The translations under genes were made by a program, and so were the position numbers. This document shows positions 1 through 5,287 of a DNA stretch of 5,988 nt, piece after piece. Source of the stretch: CAYZBF01 sp964476585 (GTDB lineage: Bacteria; Hydrothermota; UBA3072); the NCBI GenBank assembly GCA_964476585.1, contig CAYZBF010000053.1, positions 1 to 5,988 of the forward strand. The letters run 5' to 3'. Positions within the stretch are counted from its first letter, which is position 1; every line of letters begins with the position of its first letter. The notes beneath the pieces are model-generated. The model was given only the letters and a program-made list of their open reading frames with translations, did no database searches and was not told the origin of the DNA.

Positions 1-138
1 TAAAAGATAGGAAACAACAACTGCAGGACCAGCCCTTGCATGAGCAAGCCCCGGAAGGATGAAGATTCCTGAACTTATCATTGCTCCTGAGGCAATACAG
101 AAGACCTCGAGTAAATTAAGTTCTCTCTTTAATTTCAT
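1..138 (-). CDS. APC-superfamily amino acid permease, N-terminal part (cut by window edge)
   Basis: Only the first 46 codons lie in the window; the gene continues past base 1. The translation begins MKLKRELNLLEVFCIASG and goes on through GAMISSGIFILPG and GPAVVVSYLL. This is the N-terminal signature of APC-superfamily amino acid/polyamine transporters: a short basic cytoplasmic tail, then the first transmembrane helix broken at a small-residue motif before I-F, then the A-G-P-A-x-x-x-S-Y-L-L start of helix 2. In the family, the unwound GSG/GAG segment binds the substrate's carboxylate. Here it reads SSG, so the first glycine is a serine. The ATG (138-136) overlaps the TGA of the upstream gene (140-138) as TGATG, which implies translational coupling, with a purine-rich AGGGA about 11 bases upstream. 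It should be an inner-membrane proton- or exchange-driven amino acid carrier; the substrate cannot be told. Confidence is high for superfamily and low for subfamily. Confidence 0.88.
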   Translation of the reverse strand, partial: MKLKRELNLLEVFCIASGAMISSGIFILPGLAHARAGPAVVVSYLL

Positions 139-698
139 CAATTCTTGGGTCCCTTTCTGCTCCCTTTGTATATTGTCCCAGAGAGTGAGATATGGTCCCA
201 ATCTCCTTCTGATATAGGCTCTCCTTCATAGCAAAATTCAACGCCATCTATCCACTCTCCCTCGTAGGTTTCTTGCAGAAAGGTCTTAGTTAAAGTAACT
301 GTTGTAAAAAATCCTCCTGTTGAACCCTGGAAATAAACTGAACGCCAGGTCAATTCAGAACTAATATCAGTTTCTTTATGTTCTAATAGATTTATCACTG
401 CTATCTTCCTACCTTTCTGTTCTTCAACTCTTAGAATCTCAATCGGAAGACCAAACTTAAACCTCGATAGTTTATCTGCCAAAATTTTTAATTTTTCTAT
501 TACAGGTAGATTCTTTGGAATTCTTACATAGAAATTTACTTCTAAGTTCATCGCATCTCTATCCGGACCATAAACAGGGAAAAATTCGAATTCCTTATCT
601 ACTTTCATCCCTTTTATTGCCATCATATTCCAGAAGTATACTCCACCCCCCACTAATAAAGCAGTAATAATGATTGCAATTATAACCTTCCGATTCAT
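138..698 (-). CDS. Small membrane-anchored protein of unknown function, possibly GerMN-like
   Basis: 186 residues from the preferred start. MNRK is followed by a hydrophobic stretch (about residues 5-22, VIIAIIITALLVGGG) and then a soluble domain, so it is probably a signal-anchored protein facing outside the cytoplasm; there is no lipobox cysteine. The domain runs from about residue 36 to 178. Its alternating pattern (helix with EKLKILADKL near 68-77, strand IAVINL at 99-104, a Gly-rich turn, TVTLTKTFLQ at 133-142, then GVEFCYEGEPI at 152-162) resembles the GerMN/sporulation-type domain, but I could not confirm this and treat the function as unknown. Start choice: AAAGGA lies 8 bases before this ATG, and the hydrophobic segment then sits at the N-terminus as expected. 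An alternative in-frame ATG at 737 adds 13 residues but has only AAAGGT 4 bases away. The gene ends in TGATG with the permease ATG, so the two are probably one operon. Confidence 0.72.
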   Translation of the reverse strand: MNRKVIIAIIITALLVGGGVYFWNMMAIKGMKVDKEFEFFPVYGPDRDAMNLEVNFYVRIPKNLPVIEKLKILADKLSRFKFGLPIEILRVEEQKGRKIAVINLLEHKETDISSELTWRSVYFQGSTGGFFTTVTLTKTFLQETYEGEWIDGVEFCYEGEPISEGDWDHISLSGTIYKGSRKGPKN

Positions 699-712
699 TT
701 TAGAAATCCTTT
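690..712 (-). promoter_or_regulatory. Ribosome-binding site deciding the start at 698
   Basis: On the minus strand GAAAGGA is followed by TTTCTAAA and then ATG (698-696). This eight-base spacing is close to ideal. The upstream ATG at 737 has a weaker, too-close AAAGGT. This favours the shorter protein, whose hydrophobic segment then begins at residue 5. Confidence 0.5.
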
Positions 713-730
713 CATCTTTATTGGGGGAAA

Positions 731-832
731 TTAACATACTACCTTTGGGTTCTGCAGTTTAACAGCTTTTTCTATATGACGAAACAGACGATATTGAATG
801 TATTTTCTCCTTTTGAGTCGTCTCTGATTCAT
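731..832 (-). CDS. Putative 33-residue Arg/Lys-rich leader peptide
   Basis: The ORF runs from ATG (832-830) to TAA (733-731) and encodes MNQRRLKRRKYIQYRLFRH followed by 14 more residues ending KVVC. Eleven of 33 residues are Arg or Lys, six of them within residues 4-10. It has no Shine-Dalgarno site. Instead, a TTGACT-16-TATATT promoter ends exactly 6 bases before its ATG, so the transcript would start at or beside the ATG and be leaderless. Its stop overlaps the alternative start (737) of the next gene. A 6-bp inverted repeat (AGACGA / TCGTCT) flanks an internal AAAGGAG. Because it precedes an operon that includes an amino acid permease, a basic-amino-acid-sensing leader is conceivable. A chance ORF of this length is also quite possible, so this is a candidate only. 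Confidence 0.3.
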   Translation of the reverse strand: MNQRRLKRRKYIQYRLFRHIEKAVKLQNPKVVC

Positions 833-838
833 GGTTCA

Positions 839-866
839 AATATACAGGTTTTTCTTTAGAAGTCAA
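839..866 (-). promoter_or_regulatory. Sigma70-like promoter for the small-protein/permease operon
   Basis: On the minus strand the -35 box is TTGACT (866-861, 5/6 consensus), the spacer is 16 bp, and the -10 box is TATATT (844-839, 5/6). The expected transcription start is around 832, the A of the ATG of the small basic ORF. It lies just past the aldehyde dehydrogenase stop, so the downstream genes need not depend on that gene's transcript. The nine bases TCTTGACTT around the -35 box recur at the predicted promoter of the aldehyde dehydrogenase. Confidence 0.6.
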
Positions 867-907
867 GATTGAGACTCTGCTGTAACCTCCATGCCTCTGT
901 GGCTATT

Positions 908-2350
908 TTACCTCATAGATACAAAACGAATCTCTGTATATTCTTCTATTGCAAAGGGTGGTCCTTCTCTTCCCATGCCACTCATCTTAACCCCTCCATA
1001 GGGCATCTGATCAACCCTGAAGGTGGGGTAGTCGTTTATGATAACACTGCCCACTTCACATTCTTTAATAGCTTTTAATGCATTGGCTATCTTAGGTGTA
1101 TAAATGCCAGCATTTAATCCATAAATTGAATTATTAACCTCTTTGATTGCTTCATTAAAACTCTTAAAAGGCATAATAGATACAACGGGTGCAAAAACCT
1201 CTTTTGAGACGACATCCATCTCAGTAGTCACATCAGTAAGAACTGTAGGGGTAAGTATGGAGCCCTCTCGCTTGCCCAAAAGTAGCGGTTTTGCTCCCAT
1301 ATCAATTGCATTACGAACCCACGATTCTACCCTTTCTGCTTCTTTTTCTGTTATCATAGGACCATAAAGGACATCTGGTTCCATTGGATCTCCAATCTTG
1401 ACGTTCTTTGATTCACCCACAAAGAGTTTTCTGAATTCACCAAATAAAGACTCATGGACATAGATTCTTTGAATGGATATACAAACCTGACCAGAATTTG
1501 CATAAGCACCAACTATTGCTCTGTCAGTTAGTTCTTTTATGTCTTCCACACCCTCATCTATTACAAGCGCTGAGTTAGAACCCAGTTCAAGGAGGGTCTT
1601 CTTCATACCAGAAATCTCTCGAATCCGGATTCCCACAGGAACACTCCCGGTAAAACTCACAAGCTTTATATCCGCATGGCTGGCAAGCATCTCTCCTATC
1701 TCACCTCCAGGACCAAAAATCAGATTCAAAACCCCTGGTGGTACCTCAACATCTTCAATAATCTCAGTAAGCAGAACAGCTGTGAGGGGAGTCTCTGAGG
1801 ATGGTTTCCAGACAATTGTATCACCAGCTGCTATTGCAGGCGCAATCTTATGTGCTGGGAGATTGAGTGGAAAATTAAATGGCGTAATTGCAGCTATAGG
1901 ACCAAGCGGGACTCGAATATAAAACCCTATCCTTCCTACTCCTCCTTTAGCTGCGTCCATGGGGACTGTCTTTCCAGAGAGTGTATCCGCCTCGGAAGCG
2001 GCAAAATTGAAGGTTGATACTGCCCTATCTACTTCACCTCTCGAAAACCTGATAGCCTTACCGGATTCAAGTGTAATTACTCTTGCTATACGATCTTTTT
2101 TTTCTTCTATCCCCTTTGCAATCTCTCTTAGATATTTTGCTCTCTCGTGTAAAGGAGAATTCTTGAAATTCAGAAAGGCCTCTTTTGCAGCATTTATTGC
2201 CTTTTCTACATCTTCATTCTCTGCCCTTGCTACACTTCCGATTCCCTTTCCATTGTAGGGATTCCTTACAGGAATTCTTTCTTCTTTATCTACCCACTCG
2301 CCATTTATATATAATCCTCTGTTTATTAACTTCTTTTTTCTTCTCGCCAT
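908..2350 (-). CDS. NAD(P)-dependent aldehyde dehydrogenase family protein
   Basis: 480 residues, the usual full length for the ALDH superfamily. The protein oxidises an aldehyde to the acid in the cytoplasm through a thiohemiacetal on cysteine. All key residues are visible: Asn159 in TPFNFP (oxyanion), Lys182 in WKPSSETP (cofactor ribose), the FTGSVPVG dinucleotide loop at 233-240, Glu255 in LLELGSNSA (general base), the nucleophile Cys290 in SGQVCISIQR, and Glu384 and Phe386 in KEVFAPVV. The residue three after Lys182 is Ser185 where strictly NAD-dependent enzymes usually carry Glu, so use of NADP is plausible. The overall look is like the lactaldehyde / non-phosphorylating glyceraldehyde-3-phosphate / succinate-semialdehyde group; the substrate cannot be assigned. 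The N-terminus is basic (MARRKKKLINR). The start is supported by GAGGGGG seven bases before the ATG. It is divergent from alaS and followed by an amino acid permease operon. The family call is firm; the specific substrate is not. Confidence 0.95.
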   Translation of the reverse strand: MARRKKKLINRGLYINGEWVDKEERIPVRNPYNGKGIGSVARAENEDVEKAINAAKEAFLNFKNSPLHERAKYLREIAKGIEEKKDRIARVITLESGKAIRFSRGEVDRAVSTFNFAASEADTLSGKTVPMDAAKGGVGRIGFYIRVPLGPIAAITPFNFPLNLPAHKIAPAIAAGDTIVWKPSSETPLTAVLLTEIIEDVEVPPGVLNLIFGPGGEIGEMLASHADIKLVSFTGSVPVGIRIREISGMKKTLLELGSNSALVIDEGVEDIKELTDRAIVGAYANSGQVCISIQRIYVHESLFGEFRKLFVGESKNVKIGDPMEPDVLYGPMITEKEAERVESWVRNAIDMGAKPLLLGKREGSILTPTVLTDVTTEMDVVSKEVFAPVVSIMPFKSFNEAIKEVNNSIYGLNAGIYTPKIANALKAIKECEVGSVIINDYPTFRVDQMPYGGVKMSGMGREGPPFAIEEYTEIRFVSMR

Positions 2351-2365
2351 TTTAGTACCCCCTCT
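2351..2365 (-). promoter_or_regulatory. Ribosome-binding site of the aldehyde dehydrogenase
   Basis: On the minus strand GAGGGGG is followed by TACTAAA and the ATG at 2350, a clear Shine-Dalgarno site at seven-base spacing. It shows that this genome does use SD-led initiation, in contrast to the two plus-strand genes. Confidence 0.7.
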
Positions 2366-2405
2366 GATTTTAATTGATAAAAAAACTATGATTTTTCAAT
2401 AATAA

Positions 2406-2434
2406 ACAATAAAGATAACCACGAGTTAAGTCAA
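2406..2434 (-). promoter_or_regulatory. Probable promoter of the aldehyde dehydrogenase
   Basis: On the minus strand TTGACT (2434-2429) and TATTGT (2411-2406) are separated by 17 bp. The -35 box matches 5/6 and the -10 box only 4/6. Transcription would start near 2399, giving an A/T-rich 5' leader of about 50 bases that ends in the SD site. The region is generally AT-rich and other -10-like words (TATTAT) are nearby, so the exact -10 is uncertain. Confidence 0.4.
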
Positions 2435-2439
2435 GAACC

Positions 2440-2599
2440 ATTAATCAGTGATAAGTGATAAAGATTAAAGTGAGTTTATGCCGAAGACCGAGGACGGGTG
2501 ACAGACGATAAATTAATGTAAGTTGCTGAATTTCAATCATAGATTTCTCACTTACCACTTAATCCATAATCCCTTAACCCTTACCCCTTGAATCCTTTA
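2440..2599. repeat. Degenerate heptamer repeats with inverted symmetry in the divergent intergenic region
   Basis: The 297-base gap between the divergent genes contains no ORF. Much of it divides into imperfect 7-base units: AGTGATA, AGTGATA, AAGATTA, AAGTGAG (2447-2474); then CGAAGAC, CGAGGAC, GGGTGAC, AGACGAT (2482-2509); then CTTACCA, CTTAATC, CATAATC, CCTTAAC, CCTTACC, CCTTGAA, TCCTTTA (2551-2599). The third group read on the minus strand (GGTAAGG, GTTAAGG, GATTAAG) resembles the first, so the block is roughly mirrored. Bases 2445-2462 and 2544-2561 are inverted copies matching at 15 of 18 positions. It may be a decayed short-tandem-repeat expansion, or bind a protein or fold; the sequence does not decide. 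Confidence 0.5.
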
Positions 2600-2613
2600 C
2601 ATATAGTCAGCAG

Positions 2614-2641
2614 TTGACAACAAAAAAGTCTTTATTATTAT
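2614..2641 (+). promoter_or_regulatory. alaS promoter, predicted to give a leaderless mRNA
   Basis: A perfect TTGACA (2614-2619), a 16-bp spacer and TATTAT (2636-2641, 5/6 of TATAAT) end six bases before the ATG at 2648. The usual start, about seven bases after the -10 box, would be the A of the ATG itself. No purine-rich SD site precedes the ATG (the bases are TATTATCTACCT), and an in-frame TGA at 2615-2617 rules out a longer N-terminus with a standard start. Confidence 0.6.
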
Positions 2642-2647
2642 CTACCT

Positions 2648-5203
2648 ATGTGGGAATCGGATAAACTATCCAGCCTCTTTTTAAAATTCTTTAAAAAGAG
2701 AGGTCATAAAATAATAGAGTCATCCTCACTTATACCTCTGCGCGATAAAACCTTACTCTTTACTTCAGCAGGGATGGTTCAATTTAAACCTCTCTGGGCA
2801 GGTGAGAGCCCACTTGAGTTCACAAGAGCCACATCCATCCAGAAATGCCTCCGCTTATCTGACCTAGGTGAGGTAGGAAAGACCTACTGGCATGATACCT
2901 TCTTTGAAATGCTTGGAAACTTCTCCTTTGGAGATTATTTCAAAGCCGAGGCAATCCAGTGGGCCTGGGAATTCCTTACAGTTGTTCTTGAAATTGACCC
3001 TGAAAAACTTTATATTTCTGTTCATCCAGAGGATGAAGAGAGTCTCAAAATATGGAAGGATATAATCGGCATCCCGAGAGGCAGAATAATCAAACATCCC
3101 GGTAACTTCTGGGAACCAACAGGAGGGATTGGAGCCTGTGGCCCTGACACAGAGATATTCTATGACTTGGGATGCGAATTTGGTGACGGTGAATTCGACG
3201 GGGAATGTGATAGGTATGTCGAATTTTGGAATTTAGTCTTTCCGCAATTTAATCAGAAGGGAGACAAGCGCCTTCCCCTTAAGAACCGTGGTGTGGATAC
3301 TGGCATGGGATTAGAACGGCTTGCAATGATTATGCAGGAAAAGCCCTCCATTTTTGAAACAGATCTGTTTTTTCCCTTAATAGAAGAAGTCCAAAGCATA
3401 TCAGGAAGGGAATATTCAAAGGATAAGCAAATTTTCAACATAATAGCAGACCACTCGCGTGCCCTTGTCTTTGCCATAGCCGATGGAGTATATCCTTCAA
3501 ACGAAGGAAGGGGATATGTCCTGCGCCGTCTCCTCCGTAGATCATTGACAAAATCAAGAGAGATAGGGATAGAGGATCCTTTTATCCATCGCCTTGTTCC
3601 CGTTGTAATATCAATAATGAAAGAGCGATATCAATATCTTAAAAAGAAGATAGAGCATATCACCCTAATTATTAAAGCAGAAGAAGAGCATTTCTTTTCT
3701 ACGTTGGACTCAGGGGTTTCAATCCTTAATGAAATAATAGAGAAAACAAGGAAGAGCAGAAAGAAGACAATTAGTGGAGCAGAAGCCTTTAAATTATATG
3801 ACACCTACGGATTCCCTCTTTCTTTAACAGAAGAAATGGCTAAAGGAAAAGGACTTCGTATAGATAAAGCAGGGTTTGAGAAAGAGATGAGGAAACAGAA
3901 AGAAAGGGCAAGAGAAAGTCATAAATTCGAAGCAAAAGAGAAGGTAGAATGGGAAATACTCTCCAAAGAAGAATCCATCTTCGTAGGCTATACAAAAGAG
4001 GAAATCGAGAATGAGATAATAGCTCATAGAAAGGTGAATGACCACTTTGAAATCATACTCAGAGAGACGCCATTCTACGCTGAAGCGGGAGGTCAAGTTG
4101 GTGATATAGGAGAATTAATCGGTGATGGCTGGAAAATGGTTGTGAAAGATACCATTCCATCACCTATGGGAAACGTCCATAAAGGAACGATAGAGGGAAG
4201 ATTTAAGCCATCAATTGTTCATGCAGTTATAGATAAAGATAGACGTTTTGCCATTAAAAAGAACCACACTACTACACATATCCTCCATAGGGTTTTGCGG
4301 GAAACGCTTGGAGAATGGGTAAAACAGGAAGGATCCCTTGTCGCTCCAGACCACTTCCGATTCGATTTTACTCACCCTAAACCTCTTATGCAGGAAGAGC
4401 TCGATCTGATAGAGGAACAAGTGAATAGAGTAATAAATAAGGGGCTTCCGGTCAAAAAAGAGACGCTACCATACAAAGAGGCAATTAAGAGAGGAGCAGT
4501 TGCCCTCTTTGATGAACAATATGGGGAAAATGTTCGAATGGTGTCCATTGATGATTTTTCAAAAGAGTTATGTGGAGGGACTCACCTGGATAATACCATA
4601 GAGGCAGGATTCTTCAAGATAATATCAGAAACTGGAATAGCCAGAGGGGTAAGAAGGATTGAAGGCATAACCGGCTGGTATGCTTACAAGAAGGCAAAGG
4701 AGTTAGATAAACTTCTGGAGCGACTTGAATTCCTTATGAAGAGCGACCGAGAGAGTCTCCCTAGTAGATTAGAGAAAACCCTTAAACTAACAAAAGCGCA
4801 GAAAAGGGAGATAGAGAGAATAGAAAGGCGATTAGCAGAGATAGAATTAAACAAATTATTGAAGGATACCAGAACTTTCGACGGGCATGAATATGTTGCC
4901 TCTGTAATAGATGGTTCTAAGGAAACATTGAGAAAATTATCAGAAAGGGTGAGGAATAAACTCCCAAATGGTGCTGGACTTTTGGTTACGAATTTAGGTT
5001 CTTCAGTATTCGTCATAACTTTTGTGGGAGATAAACTCAAAGATTGTCTGAATGCCGGAGAACTCGCTCGAGATGCGTGTAAGATTGTAGGCGGTAGTGG
5101 TGGGGGAAAGGTCATTATGGCGGAAGGGGGAGGAAATAAGATAGAAAAGATAGCGGAACTCATAAAGGTTTTCCCTAAGATATTAAAGGAACATCTTGGA
5201 TAA
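2648..5203 (+). CDS. alaS: Alanine--tRNA ligase (AlaRS), bacterial type
   Basis: 851 residues, slightly short of the typical 870-880. This cytoplasmic class II synthetase charges tRNA-Ala and clears mischarged Ser/Gly. The aminoacylation domain (about 1-245) has SSSLIPLRDKTLLFTSAGM and QFKP (motif 1 region), the motif 2 region with RATSIQKCLR (60-69) and DTFFEMLGNFSFGDYFK (83-99), and motif 3 GVDTGMGLERLAM (215-227). The tRNA-recognition domain follows, with GRGYVLRRLLRRS at 287-299. The editing domain (about 465-670) carries the zinc ligands His540 and His544 (HTTTH) and Cys642 and His646 (CGGTH), plus RFDFTHPKPL at 571-580. A basic helical linker (about 700-740) leads to the C-Ala/DHHA1 domain with VGGSGGGKVIMAEGGG (814-829). 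The N-terminal form is bacterial, not archaeal. The start matches the family N-terminus and is placed directly downstream of its promoter without an SD site. The GGGPS gene follows in the same direction after 84 bases and is probably co-transcribed. Confidence 0.98.
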   Translation: MWESDKLSSLFLKFFKKRGHKIIESSSLIPLRDKTLLFTSAGMVQFKPLWAGESPLEFTRATSIQKCLRLSDLGEVGKTYWHDTFFEMLGNFSFGDYFKAEAIQWAWEFLTVVLEIDPEKLYISVHPEDEESLKIWKDIIGIPRGRIIKHPGNFWEPTGGIGACGPDTEIFYDLGCEFGDGEFDGECDRYVEFWNLVFPQFNQKGDKRLPLKNRGVDTGMGLERLAMIMQEKPSIFETDLFFPLIEEVQSISGREYSKDKQIFNIIADHSRALVFAIADGVYPSNEGRGYVLRRLLRRSLTKSREIGIEDPFIHRLVPVVISIMKERYQYLKKKIEHITLIIKAEEEHFFSTLDSGVSILNEIIEKTRKSRKKTISGAEAFKLYDTYGFPLSLTEEMAKGKGLRIDKAGFEKEMRKQKERARESHKFEAKEKVEWEILSKEESIFVGYTKEEIENEIIAHRKVNDHFEIILRETPFYAEAGGQVGDIGELIGDGWKMVVKDTIPSPMGNVHKGTIEGRFKPSIVHAVIDKDRRFAIKKNHTTTHILHRVLRETLGEWVKQEGSLVAPDHFRFDFTHPKPLMQEELDLIEEQVNRVINKGLPVKKETLPYKEAIKRGAVALFDEQYGENVRMVSIDDFSKELCGGTHLDNTIEAGFFKIISETGIARGVRRIEGITGWYAYKKAKELDKLLERLEFLMKSDRESLPSRLEKTLKLTKAQKREIERIERRLAEIELNKLLKDTRTFDGHEYVASVIDGSKETLRKLSERVRNKLPNGAGLLVTNLGSSVFVITFVGDKLKDCLNAGELARDACKIVGGSGGGKVIMAEGGGNKIEKIAELIKVFPKILKEHLG

Positions 5204-5287
5204 CAACATGATAACCAATAAGGCTAGGCCAAAATATGTTTTCATCACCCCACTCCACTAACAGACTAACCGTCTAACAAATTATAA
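5204..5287 (+). repeat. alaS-GGGPS spacer with three octamer-like repeats
   Basis: The gap holds ACTAACAG, ACTAACCG and TCTAACAA in tandem (5257-5280), sharing CTAAC at the same phase. No SD-like purine run precedes the next ATG (…AACAAATTATAA). GGC/GCC at 5222-5230 gives only a 3-bp stem with no T-run directly after it, so no terminator is called and read-through from alaS is likely. Confidence 0.35.

Noticed and set aside
888..907. GCC-TCTGT-GGC hairpin just after the aldehyde dehydrogenase stop as a terminator
   Set aside because: The stem is only 3 bp and there is no run of T after it on the minus strand.
1539..1922. 127-codon plus-strand open frame inside the aldehyde dehydrogenase
   Set aside because: Antisense to conserved ALDH motifs, with a low-complexity Ser/Ile/Pro translation and no family resemblance.
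2440..2600. CRISPR array
   Set aside because: The repeat units are only 7 bases, degenerate and contiguous, with no spacers or long conserved repeats.
2351..2647. T-box or other riboswitch upstream of alaS
   Set aside because: No T-box sequence, terminator/antiterminator pair or recognised aptamer core was seen, and the promoter sits directly against the ATG, leaving no leader.
4684..5163. 159-codon open frame on the minus strand inside alaS
   Set aside because: It lies wholly within the well-supported AlaRS C-terminal coding region. Its Ser/Leu/Pro-rich translation is typical of an antisense shadow, and no start signal is visible.
5217..5242. GGCTAGGCC followed by A/T-rich bases as an alaS terminator
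   Set aside because: The stem is too short, and the following AAAATATGTTTT is not a T-tract directly after the stem.
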